From Cellvibrionaceae bacterium (GTDB taxonomy: Bacteria > Pseudomonadota > Gammaproteobacteria > Pseudomonadales > Cellvibrionaceae): a DNA stretch of 64,000 nucleotides. Position numbers and translations under genes: made by a program. The DNA lies in assembly GCA_021151695.1 (NCBI GenBank), contig JAGKWU010000001.1, forward strand, positions 124,001 through 188,000, read 5' to 3'. The notes beneath the pieces are model-generated. The model worked only from the letters and a program-made list of their open reading frames with translations, had not been told where the DNA came from and made no database searches. This document shows, one piece after another, positions 34,709 to 42,362 of the stretch (positions are counted from its first letter, which is position 1; each line of letters starts with the position of its first letter).

Positions 34709-34745
34709 CGCGCCTTCCCAGCAAACCAATAAAGCAGTAAAAAGT

Positions 34746-34783
34746 AAGACAGGAAGGCCCAGCCTCCCTGTCTTTCGTTTTTT
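34746..34783 (+). terminator. Intrinsic terminator of topA
   Basis: AAGACAGG (34746-34753) pairs with CCTGTCTT (34767-34774), with an inner AGGC/GCCT stem and three-base loop, then TTTCGTTTTTT. Confidence 0.9.
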
Positions 34784-34809
34784 AAGTCCCTGAAAAATTT
34801 GAGCTCACA

Positions 34810-35301
34810 ATGACAAACCTTTCTCTTACTCGTGTTAATCAGAAGCTTGGGCAAGCCAAAGCACTCCTCCAACAATCAGGTAACGCTGCATTGCCTGAGG
34901 TGCATCGCCAGTCCCTGATTGAGGCCGTTAGCTTTCATCTTGTCTGCGCCTATCAGCACTATTTGCGGGAGTTGGCAGAAAACTATGGCCTGAAAAATGC
35001 CCAAGGGATTACCACGGCAACCGAACTGGCCAGGGCATTGGGCATCGCAGGCAAGCATCCCGCAGAAGCCGATGAACTTTGTCAGTTGAGGAGCGGGCAG
35101 GGCTGGCTTGCTGACCTCCATAATTTTTACGAATCCTTGTGGCGTACGCCAAAACCCGCTGTGCAGCAGTCAGATGATTTGATCAGTCTGGTAGACATAG
35201 ATTCAAAGCCTCCCGTAGCGAGCCTGGAAATGATCAATCAATGGCACGGCAACTTCGTTGCATTGGTAAAACGTCAACGGGAAACCAGCGCCGAATTCTA
35301 A
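34810..35301 (+). CDS. DUF6586-like protein
   Basis: A 163-residue soluble, mainly helical protein of unknown function. The N-terminus TNLSLTRVNQKLGQAKALL and the region LIEAVSFHLVCAYQHYLRELAENY (in part) match what I remember of the topA-linked DUF6586 protein of Pseudomonas, which lies between topA and sulA-lexA there. Here no sulA or lexA follows; a tRNA-Leu and tig come next. It starts at ATG 34810, 27 bases after the topA terminator, so its promoter must overlap the terminator or it depends on read-through. No catalytic motif is visible. Confidence 0.7.
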   Translation: MTNLSLTRVNQKLGQAKALLQQSGNAALPEVHRQSLIEAVSFHLVCAYQHYLRELAENYGLKNAQGITTATELARALGIAGKHPAEADELCQLRSGQGWLADLHNFYESLWRTPKPAVQQSDDLISLVDIDSKPPVASLEMINQWHGNFVALVKRQRETSAEF

Positions 35302-35484
35302 CCTCACTAGCAAAAACGCGATTGAGCATTCAGTCAACGGTTGAACGTGGTTATGGTCTGTGGCACAATTCGCACCCTTCCTGCACAAGGCCGTTTAATT
35401 GATTTAATATTCGTATAAAAATCAATCGGTTAGCAAGAAACAATAATCGGATAGCGCAAAACAAGGCGTTACCGACAAAGCTCT

Positions 35485-35569
35485 GCGGACGTGGTGAAAT
35501 TGGTAGACACACCAGGTTTAGGTTCTGGCGCCGCGAGGTGTGAGAGTTCGAGTCTCTCCGTCCGCACCA
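35485..35569 (+). tRNA. tRNA-Leu, anticodon UAG
   Basis: 85 bases with encoded CCA. The acceptor stem GCGGACG pairs with CGTCCGC. The anticodon stem CCAGG/TCTGG holds the loop TTTAGGT, so the anticodon is TAG (UAG), reading CUA and other CUN codons. A long variable arm and AGTTCGAGTCT T-arm are present. The closest promoter-like pair is TTGAAC (35341) with CACAAT (35364), about 110 bases upstream, which is not convincing. Confidence 0.97.
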
Positions 35570-35578
35570 TATAATGCA

Positions 35579-35604
35579 AAAGAGCCGCTTTTAGCGGCTC
35601 TTTT
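35579..35604 (+). terminator. Intrinsic terminator of tRNA-Leu(UAG)
   Basis: AAAGAGCCGCT (35579-35589) and AGCGGCTCTTT (35593-35603) form an 11-base perfect stem with a three-base loop and T-run. Confidence 0.92.
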
Positions 35605-35639
35605 AATATTTACACATACATCTATCTCACGAGGCAGAT

Positions 35640-36953
35640 ATGCAAGTTTCTCTCGAAACCACTTCTGGTCTGGAACGTCGTCTTACTATCGGTGTACCCG
35701 CCGCTCAGGTTGACGCCGAAGTTGAAAACCGCTTAAAGCAAGCTGCCCGTACCGTTACTATCAAGGGCTTCCGCAAGGGCAAAGTGCCTATGTCGGTAGT
35801 GCAGCAACGTTTTGGTGCCGGTGTTCGCCAGGAAGTGGTAGGTGACGTTATCAGTCGCTCTTTCTACGCTGCCGTGCAAAAAGAAAATGTTCGCCCAGCT
35901 GGCCAACCGTCCATCCAGCCCACGCAACTGGCTGCAGGCAAAGATCTTGAGTACGTTGCCACTTTCGAGGTTTATCCAACCGTAGCCCTCAGCGATTTGA
36001 CCCAATACGAATTCACCCGCCCAGCTGCAGAAGTTACCGATGCGGACGTGGATAACATGATTGACGTGCTGCGCAAACACCAAAGTACCTGGAAGGTAGT
36101 AGAGCGCGCCGCTGCTGATGGTGACCAGGTGAACATTAACTTCACCGGCACCAAAGGTGGTGTTGAGTTTGCCGGCGGTAAAGCCGAAAACCAAAATTTG
36201 GTGCTGGGTTCAAAATCCATGATTCCAGGTTTTGAAGATGGCATTGTTGGCCTGAAAACTGGCGAAGAAAAAACCATCACCGTTAAATTTCCGGATGATT
36301 ACCAAGCTGAGGAGCTGAAAGGCGCTGAAGCTCAGTTTGCAATTAAAGTAAATTCTGTATCTGAAGCTCAACTCCCTGAATTAAATAAAGAATTTTTTGT
36401 TAAATTTGGCGTAGAGAAGGGCGGCGAGAAGCAATTCCGCAAAGAAGTAAAATCCAATATGGATCGCGAGCTTAACAATGCCCTCAAAGCTAAAATTAAG
36501 TCTCAAGTAATGGACGCTCTTTTGTCTAATCACACCACTGAAGTGCCTAAGGCTCTGGTAGCTAACGAAATTCACGTGCTGCGCAATCAAATGCTGCAAC
36601 GTTTCGGCGGCCAAACCCAGAATTTTGATGTCAACACCCTGCTTCCTGACACCATGTTCCAGGAAGAAGCGCTTCGTCGCGTTACTCTGGGCTTGATCGT
36701 TGGTGAGATAGTTAAGTCTGCCAAATTGAAGCCTGACACCAAGCGTGTCAAAGCAATGATCGAAGATATTGCTTCAACCTATCAAGAGCCAAAAGAAGTA
36801 GTGGAATACTACAACAGCAATCAGGAATTACTTGCTGGTGTAGAGTCGGCTGTTCTGGAAGATCAAGTGGTTGATCATATTTTGTCTGGCGCCAAAGTGA
36901 CTGAGCAGGCGTCCAGCTACGAAGAAATTATCAAGGCAAACGCTCCTCGTTAA
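35640..36953 (+). CDS. tig: Trigger factor, ribosome-associated chaperone
   Basis: Trigger factor binds ribosomal protein L23 and shields nascent chains, with peptidyl-prolyl isomerase activity. It is 437 residues. The ribosome-binding signature is in GFRKGKVPMSVVQQRFG (about 43-59). The FKBP-type isomerase domain (about 150-245) contains GDQVNINFTGTKGGVEFAGGK-like strands and MIPGFEDGIVGLKTGEEK. A helical C-terminal arm domain follows. GAGG is seven bases before ATG 35640. The order tig-clpP-clpX-lon-hupB-ppiD is the conserved gammaproteobacterial proteostasis block. Confidence 0.97.
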   Translation: MQVSLETTSGLERRLTIGVPAAQVDAEVENRLKQAARTVTIKGFRKGKVPMSVVQQRFGAGVRQEVVGDVISRSFYAAVQKENVRPAGQPSIQPTQLAAGKDLEYVATFEVYPTVALSDLTQYEFTRPAAEVTDADVDNMIDVLRKHQSTWKVVERAAADGDQVNINFTGTKGGVEFAGGKAENQNLVLGSKSMIPGFEDGIVGLKTGEEKTITVKFPDDYQAEELKGAEAQFAIKVNSVSEAQLPELNKEFFVKFGVEKGGEKQFRKEVKSNMDRELNNALKAKIKSQVMDALLSNHTTEVPKALVANEIHVLRNQMLQRFGGQTQNFDVNTLLPDTMFQEEALRRVTLGLIVGEIVKSAKLKPDTKRVKAMIEDIASTYQEPKEVVEYYNSNQELLAGVESAVLEDQVVDHILSGAKVTEQASSYEEIIKANAPR

Positions 36954-36960
36954 TTCGCTT

Positions 36961-36993
36961 AAAAAAGCCGCAAAGCGCACGTTTTGCGGCCTT
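36961..36993 (+). terminator. Intrinsic terminator of tig
   Basis: GCCGCAAA (36967-36974) pairs with TTTGCGGC (36983-36990), preceded by an A-run and followed by CTTT. The T-tract is short, so termination may be partial. Confidence 0.7.
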
Positions 36994-37136
36994 TCCCTCC
37001 CCCAAATCCCCTCCAATTTACGCTAGCCACTGGCATATAATCGAATCACGAGTTAAGCTCCATATTGTCAAACTCTCTCGACTTTAGGTTTTCATCTAAA
37101 GTTGCTGCAACCCTTGTTTTAAGGATAAAAGGCAAT

Positions 37137-37766
37137 ATGTCTTACGATTACTCGAAATCTGCACCGTCTATCATTTCCAATGGTTTGGTGCCAATGGTTA
37201 TTGAGCAAACAGCTCGCGGTGAGCGCTCATTTGATATTTATTCACGTCTTTTAAAGGAACGTGTCATTTTTCTGGTTGGCCCGGTAGAAGACTACATGGC
37301 GAATCTTGTTGTAGCACAGCTATTATTTTTAGAAGCTGAAAACCCCGATAAAGACATACATCTTTATATTAATTCTCCGGGTGGCTCGGTCACTGCTGGC
37401 ATGTCAATTTATGACACCATGCAATTTATCAAGCCAGATGTAAGCACTATGTGCATTGGTCAAGCATGTAGTATGGGGGCCTTTTTATTAAACTCAGGCG
37501 CCAAAGGAAAGCGTTTTTGCCTGCCAAACTCTCGCGTAATGATTCACCAGCCTAGCGGTGGCGCGCAGGGGCAAGCTTCGGACATTCACATTCAAGCGCA
37601 AGAGATCCTCAAGATCCGCGCTCGCTTGAATGAACTCATGGCGGCACACTCAGGTCAATCTATTGAGCGTATTCAAGCAGATACTGAGCGCGACAACTTT
37701 ATGTCTGCCGAGCAAGCAAAAGAATATGGTTTAATTGACGCTGTTATTGAACGCCGTGTTGGTTAA
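37137..37766 (+). CDS. clpP: ATP-dependent Clp protease proteolytic subunit ClpP
   Basis: The serine protease core that degrades substrates fed by ClpX or ClpA. It is 209 residues from ATG 37137 (AAGGAT and AAAGG upstream); an upstream in-frame start at 37065 would add a non-conserved 24-residue leader. The catalytic triad is Ser112 (CSMGAFLL), His137 (MIHQPSGG) and the Asp in ERDNFMS. The N-terminal propeptide before LVPMVIEQT is as expected. A TATAAT box at 37036-37041, with a poor -35, may be its own promoter after the tig terminator. clpX follows after 101 bases. Confidence 0.97.
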   Translation: MSYDYSKSAPSIISNGLVPMVIEQTARGERSFDIYSRLLKERVIFLVGPVEDYMANLVVAQLLFLEAENPDKDIHLYINSPGGSVTAGMSIYDTMQFIKPDVSTMCIGQACSMGAFLLNSGAKGKRFCLPNSRVMIHQPSGGAQGQASDIHIQAQEILKIRARLNELMAAHSGQSIERIQADTERDNFMSAEQAKEYGLIDAVIERRVG

Positions 37767-37867
37767 TTGCGGCACTTTTAATTCAGATATTTTAATCTGT
37801 TGGTGTTAATTGTTCGTACCAAGTTTTTTCACAGCAGAAATTTGCTGATCAAGATGGAGTGGTTCCA

Positions 37868-39163
37868 ATGACCGATCACACTGGTGATACAGGCGATAAA
37901 AATGGAAAGTTACTTTACTGTTCATTTTGCGGAAAAAGTCAGCACGAAGTTCGCAAACTGATTGCAGGACCTTCTGTATTTATTTGCGATGAGTGTGTTG
38001 ATCTTTGTAACGATATTATTCGCGAAGAGATTCAGGAAAGTACGTCCGAAGGCTCGTCTGACAAGTTGCCCAAACCGCACGAGATTTCAGCCATTCTGGA
38101 CCAATATGTAATTGGCCAGCGCCGCGCTAAAAAGGTGTTGGCTGTGGCTGTTTACAATCACTATAAACGCTTACGTCTTGGTGTAAAAACCAAAGAGAAA
38201 GAGCCGGTTGAATTAGGCAAGAGCAATATTTTGCTCGTTGGTCCTACCGGTAGTGGTAAAACCTTGCTTGCAGAAACGCTCGCTCGCCTTTTGGATGTAC
38301 CTTTCACTATCGCCGATGCTACTACTCTCACTGAGGCAGGCTACGTTGGCGAGGACGTGGAAAATATTATCCAGAAGTTGTTACAGAAGTGCGATTACGA
38401 TGTAGACAAAGCACAACAAGGCATAGTTTATATCGACGAAATCGATAAGATTTCACGTAAGTCTGACAATCCATCAATCACTCGCGATGTTTCAGGTGAG
38501 GGTGTACAGCAGGCGCTTCTGAAATTGATTGAGGGAACTGTTGCATCCGTCCCCCCTCAAGGTGGACGTAAACATCCGCAGCAGGAATTCCTGCAAGTAG
38601 ACACCTCCAACATCCTGTTTATTTGTGGCGGTGCATTTGCTGGTCTGGATAAGGTGATTCGTGATCGCTCTGAAAAAGGCGGGATTGGTTTCTCTGCTGA
38701 GGTAAAGAGCAAAGACGAAAAGCGCAACTTTGGTGAAACCTTGCATGATCTTGAACCAGAAGATCTCGTCAAATACGGTTTGATCCCCGAATTTGTTGGT
38801 CGTCTGCCAGTTATTGCAACCCTTGATGAACTGGACAAAGCGGCACTTATTCAGATCCTGACCGAACCGAAGAACGCGCTTACGAAGCAGTATGCGCGCC
38901 TCTTTGAGATGGAGGGGGTTAGCATTGATTTCCGCCCGGACGCACTGGAAGCAGTAGCTGAACGTGCTATGGAGCGTAAAACCGGTGCTCGCGGCTTGCG
39001 CTCCATTATGGAAAATGTATTGCTGGATACTATGTACCGCATACCTTCCGAGGAAAATGTCGTAAAAGTAGTGGTGGATGAATCTGTAATCAAAGGCGAG
39101 TCTGAACCGCTTTTGGTCTATGAAAATGCTGAAATGCCCCCCAAGGCGGCGGCAGAAGATTAG
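37868..39163 (+). CDS. clpX: ATP-dependent Clp protease ATP-binding subunit ClpX
   Basis: An AAA+ unfoldase that delivers tagged proteins such as ssrA-tagged ones to ClpP. It is 431 residues from ATG 37868, with GGAG eight bases upstream. The N-terminal zinc domain has CSFCGKSQHEV and CDECVDLC (four Cys). The Walker A is GPTGSGKT, Walker B VYIDEIDKI, the pore loop GYVGEDVE, and the ClpP-contacting IGF-type loop is present as GIGFSAEV. Sensor-2 lies in RKTGARGLRSI. It is followed by a terminator and lon. Confidence 0.97.
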   Translation: MTDHTGDTGDKNGKLLYCSFCGKSQHEVRKLIAGPSVFICDECVDLCNDIIREEIQESTSEGSSDKLPKPHEISAILDQYVIGQRRAKKVLAVAVYNHYKRLRLGVKTKEKEPVELGKSNILLVGPTGSGKTLLAETLARLLDVPFTIADATTLTEAGYVGEDVENIIQKLLQKCDYDVDKAQQGIVYIDEIDKISRKSDNPSITRDVSGEGVQQALLKLIEGTVASVPPQGGRKHPQQEFLQVDTSNILFICGGAFAGLDKVIRDRSEKGGIGFSAEVKSKDEKRNFGETLHDLEPEDLVKYGLIPEFVGRLPVIATLDELDKAALIQILTEPKNALTKQYARLFEMEGVSIDFRPDALEAVAERAMERKTGARGLRSIMENVLLDTMYRIPSEENVVKVVVDESVIKGESEPLLVYENAEMPPKAAAED

Positions 39164-39190
39164 CCCAGCTAAATCCTGCACAGACTGATT

Positions 39191-39219
39191 AAAAAGGGCG
39201 CTAACTAGCGCCCTTTTTT
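39191..39219 (+). terminator. Intrinsic terminator of clpPX
   Basis: AAAAAGGGCGCT (39191-39202), loop AACT, AGCGCCC (39207-39213) and six T residues: a classic terminator. Confidence 0.92.
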
Positions 39220-39239
39220 ACTTTTTTGGCCTCTCAGAA

Positions 39240-39267
39240 CTTGTATTTCAATAAAAATCCCCCACTC
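39240..39267 (+). promoter_or_regulatory. Heat-shock (sigma-32-like) promoter of lon
   Basis: CTTGTAT (39240-39246), 13 bases, CCCCACTC (39260-39267), close to the sigma-32 consensus CTTGAAA-N11-16-CCCCATNT. The predicted start near 39274 leaves a leader of about 40 bases. lon is a classical heat-shock gene. Confidence 0.75.
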
Positions 39268-39314
39268 TTAGAGCATGTATGTGGGGCCTTCGCCTCATGA
39301 TTAGAGGATGCCAA

Positions 39315-41726
39315 ATGGAAACCCAAGATTTCGCTTCACCTCCCAATGAATTACCTCTGCTCCCGCTGCGGGATGTGGTGGTTTACCCGCATATGGTCAC
39401 CCCGTTGTTTGTCGGGCGCCAAAAATCGATAGAAGCTCTAGAGCGAGCCATGGCATCTGATAAACAAGTGCTGTTGGTCGCCCAAAAAGATCCCTCCCTG
39501 GATGACCCGAAGGGCGACGATCTCTATAACGTGGGTACCGTTGCTGCCATCTTACAATTACTTAAGCTTCCAGACGGAACAGTCAAGGTACTTATAGAGG
39601 GTAGGGAAAGGGCTAAAATCGAGCGAATCGATGATCTTGATACCTATTTCCGGGCTCTTATCGAGCCGATGGAAGAGGTGGGTGTTTCAGGTTCCGAAGC
39701 TCATGCGATGGTTTCTGCGGCTGTCAGCCAGTTTGAACAATATGTAAATTTAAGCAAAAAAGTACCTGCCGAGGTAATTACCTCCCTATCAGGTATAGAT
39801 GATCCGGGGCGGCTCACGGACACAATTTCTGCGCACATGTCGCTGGAGCTTCCTCAGAAACAAGCCATTCTCGAAATAGTCGACGTACGTGCACGCATGG
39901 ATCACCTCCTCGGTCTTATGGATACCGAGGTCGATGTATTTCAGGTGGAAAAGAAAATCCGCGGCCGCGTCAAAAAACAAATGGAGAAGAGCCAGCGCGA
40001 GTACTATTTGAATGAGCAAATTAAAGCCATTCAAAAAGAGCTTGGCGAAATGGGCGAAGATGTCAGCGAATCCGATGAAATTGAAAAGAAAATTGCTGCC
40101 GCCGGCATGCCAAAAGATGCAGAGGACAAGGCCAGAGCTGAAGCAAACAAATTGAAGATGATGTCACCTATGTCGGCCGAAGCTTCGGTGTTGCGTGCCT
40201 ATATAGATTGGATGATCAAGGTACCTTGGTCAAAGCGCAGCAAAGTTCGCCATGATCTGCAACGCGCCGAAGAGGTATTGAACAAAGATCACTTTGGACT
40301 CGATGAGGTCAAAGAACGTATTTTGGAATATCTGGCTGTTCAGCAGCGCGTGAAAAAAATTAAAGGTCCAATCCTTTGCCTGGTTGGTCCACCAGGTGTC
40401 GGTAAAACTTCGCTGGGTGAGTCTATTGCCCGCGCTACCAACCGCGAGTTTGTGCGTATGGCGTTGGGTGGTGTGCGTGACGAAGCTGAAATTCGTGGTC
40501 ACAGACGAACATATATTGGTTCTCTGCCAGGTAAGCTCATTCAAAAAATGGCAAAAGTTGGTGTTAAAAACCCTCTTTTTTTACTCGATGAAATCGACAA
40601 GATGGGGATGGATAACCGTGGGGATCCAGCCTCTGCCTTGCTGGAAGTGTTGGACCCTGAGCAAAACAATCACTTCAACGATCACTATTTAGAGGTCGAT
40701 TATGATCTTTCGGATGTAATGTTTGTTTGCACTTCAAACTCCATGAATATTCCTGGCCCATTGTTGGATCGCATGGAAGTGATACGTATTCCTGGTTACA
40801 CCGAAGACGAAAAGCTCAACATTGCCATCCGTTATCTTATTCCAAAACAAATGAAGGCGAACGGTTTAAAAGAAACCGAGTTGCAAATCAAACAAGAAGC
40901 CATCAGGGATATAGTGCGTTATTACACCCGTGAAGCCGGGGTGCGTGGGCTTGAGCGCGAGATTGCAAAACTATGCAGGAAGGTGGTTACTCGCCATGTG
41001 AAATCACGCAACATTACTTTGGATATTATTGACTCCAATGAGTTGGAGGATTTACTGGGCGTTCACAAATTTGACTTCGGCAAAGCTGAGAAGAAAAATC
41101 AGATTGGGCAGGTAACCGGCTTGGCATGGACCCAGGTAGGTGGCGAATTGCTAACCATCGAATCCTCGGCGGTCACAGGGAAGGGGCGCATTATCAAGAC
41201 TGGTTCGCTTGGTGATGTAATGCAGGAATCCATTCAAGCTGCGTTGACCGTGGTAAGGTCTCGAGCCCAGGTGTTGGGTATAGCGCCTGATTATCATGAA
41301 AAAGTGGATATACATATCCACGTTCCTGAGGGCGCCACACCGAAAGATGGTCCTAGTGCGGGTATTGCCATGTGCACGGCATTGGTCTCAGTTCAAACGG
41401 GAATACCTGTTCGCGCTGACGTTGCTATGACCGGTGAGATTACCCTGCGCGGCGAAGTATTGCGCATTGGCGGCTTGAAAGAAAAGTTATTGGCCGCTCA
41501 CCGTGGTGGAATTAAAACGGTCGTTATTCCTGCGGGCAACGAAAGAGATTTAAAAGAAATCCCCGCTAATATTAAAGAAGATCTCATTATCAAACCGGTT
41601 CAATGGATTGATGAAGTGCTCGAAATTGCACTTCAACAAATGCCAAAGCCGCTATCTGATGAGGAGTACAAGGCGCTCGAACAGGCTGCTCAAAAGTCCG
41701 AAGCGGCGCGAATCAGTACCCATTAA
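39315..41726 (+). CDS. lon: ATP-dependent Lon protease
   Basis: A homo-hexameric AAA+ serine protease that removes misfolded and regulatory proteins. It is 803 residues from ATG 39315, with GAGG seven bases upstream; ATG 39297 is a less likely earlier start. The N-terminal LonN domain begins LPLLPLRDVVVYPHMV. The ATPase has GPPGVGKTS and LFLLDEIDKM. The protease domain carries the catalytic Ser681 in PKDGPSAGIAM and the Lys in LRIGGLKEKLLAAHRGG. A sigma-32-like promoter stands upstream, and the clpPX terminator separates it from clpX. Confidence 0.97.
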   Translation: METQDFASPPNELPLLPLRDVVVYPHMVTPLFVGRQKSIEALERAMASDKQVLLVAQKDPSLDDPKGDDLYNVGTVAAILQLLKLPDGTVKVLIEGRERAKIERIDDLDTYFRALIEPMEEVGVSGSEAHAMVSAAVSQFEQYVNLSKKVPAEVITSLSGIDDPGRLTDTISAHMSLELPQKQAILEIVDVRARMDHLLGLMDTEVDVFQVEKKIRGRVKKQMEKSQREYYLNEQIKAIQKELGEMGEDVSESDEIEKKIAAAGMPKDAEDKARAEANKLKMMSPMSAEASVLRAYIDWMIKVPWSKRSKVRHDLQRAEEVLNKDHFGLDEVKERILEYLAVQQRVKKIKGPILCLVGPPGVGKTSLGESIARATNREFVRMALGGVRDEAEIRGHRRTYIGSLPGKLIQKMAKVGVKNPLFLLDEIDKMGMDNRGDPASALLEVLDPEQNNHFNDHYLEVDYDLSDVMFVCTSNSMNIPGPLLDRMEVIRIPGYTEDEKLNIAIRYLIPKQMKANGLKETELQIKQEAIRDIVRYYTREAGVRGLEREIAKLCRKVVTRHVKSRNITLDIIDSNELEDLLGVHKFDFGKAEKKNQIGQVTGLAWTQVGGELLTIESSAVTGKGRIIKTGSLGDVMQESIQAALTVVRSRAQVLGIAPDYHEKVDIHIHVPEGATPKDGPSAGIAMCTALVSVQTGIPVRADVAMTGEITLRGEVLRIGGLKEKLLAAHRGGIKTVVIPAGNERDLKEIPANIKEDLIIKPVQWIDEVLEIALQQMPKPLSDEEYKALEQAAQKSEAARISTH

Positions 41727-41812
41727 CGTGTGAAAAAGACACAAGATCGCCATGGATGGCGACTATAAAACAACCAAAAATCAAATTGCCCTGCAGAAAA
41801 CCGCTTGTCTCC

Positions 41813-41841
41813 TTGACCCTCAAGTTTGCAGTTGGTATAAA
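41813..41841 (+). promoter_or_regulatory. Sigma-70 promoter of hupB
   Basis: TTGACC (41813-41818), 17 bases, TATAAA (41836-41841): near-consensus, with a predicted start near 41848 and a leader of about 86 bases. Confidence 0.8.
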
Positions 41842-41933
41842 TCGCAGTTCATTATTGTCTTGGCTGCGTCCATTCATGCAAATAGCTGCTGAGACGCAAT
41901 TTTGTTGAATAAATAATCAGAAAGGGGTCATGT

Positions 41934-42206
41934 GTGAACAAAACTGAACTTATCGAAGCGATCGCCGCGTCAGCAGACATCCCAAAAGCCGCCGCTGGCC
42001 GTGCCTTGGATGCAGTTGTGGAGAACATCACTACAGCCCTCAAAAACGGTGATTCTGTTGTGCTGGTAGGTTTTGGTACTTTCGCGGTAAAAGAGCGTGC
42101 AGCTCGCACTGGTCGTAATCCACAAACCGGTAAAGAAATTCAAATCGCTGCGTCTAAAGTGCCAGGTTTTAAAGCTGGCAAAGCACTCAAGGATGCAGTG
42201 AACTAA
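41934..42206 (+). CDS. hupB: DNA-binding protein HU-beta
   Basis: HU is an abundant nucleoid protein that bends and wraps DNA. It is 90 residues, the standard HU length. The start is GTG 41934 (MNKTELIEAIA), supported by AAAGGGG six bases upstream; an ATG at 41930 is out of frame and opens a five-codon frame only. The DNA-binding arm contains the signature GFGTFAVKERAARTGRNPQTG, with Pro at the tip (RNPQTGKE). Downstream is a strong terminator. The lon-hupB-ppiD order is typical of gammaproteobacteria. Confidence 0.97.
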   Translation: MNKTELIEAIAASADIPKAAAGRALDAVVENITTALKNGDSVVLVGFGTFAVKERAARTGRNPQTGKEIQIAASKVPGFKAGKALKDAVN

Positions 42207-42257
42207 TTAACGCCGCCATCTCTTTATCACATTGGTGGTGCTAGAAGAGTAGGACAG

Positions 42258-42285
42258 AAGGCGCATTACAGAATGCGCCTTTTTT
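42258..42285 (+). terminator. Intrinsic terminator of hupB
   Basis: AAGGCGCATT (42258-42267), loop ACAG, AATGCGCCTT (42272-42281) and a T-run. Confidence 0.92.
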
Positions 42286-42362
42286 ATTAAACAATAACAG
42301 TAGATCGTCATGATGGAAGCAGCAGTATAGCTTCTGCGCGTCGTAAGTGTTCGGAGCCAAAA

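Noticed and set aside
41747..41762. Inverted repeat TCGCCAT/ATGGCGA after lon as a terminator
   Set aside because: The loop is too small and no T-tract follows, so it does not qualify as an intrinsic terminator.
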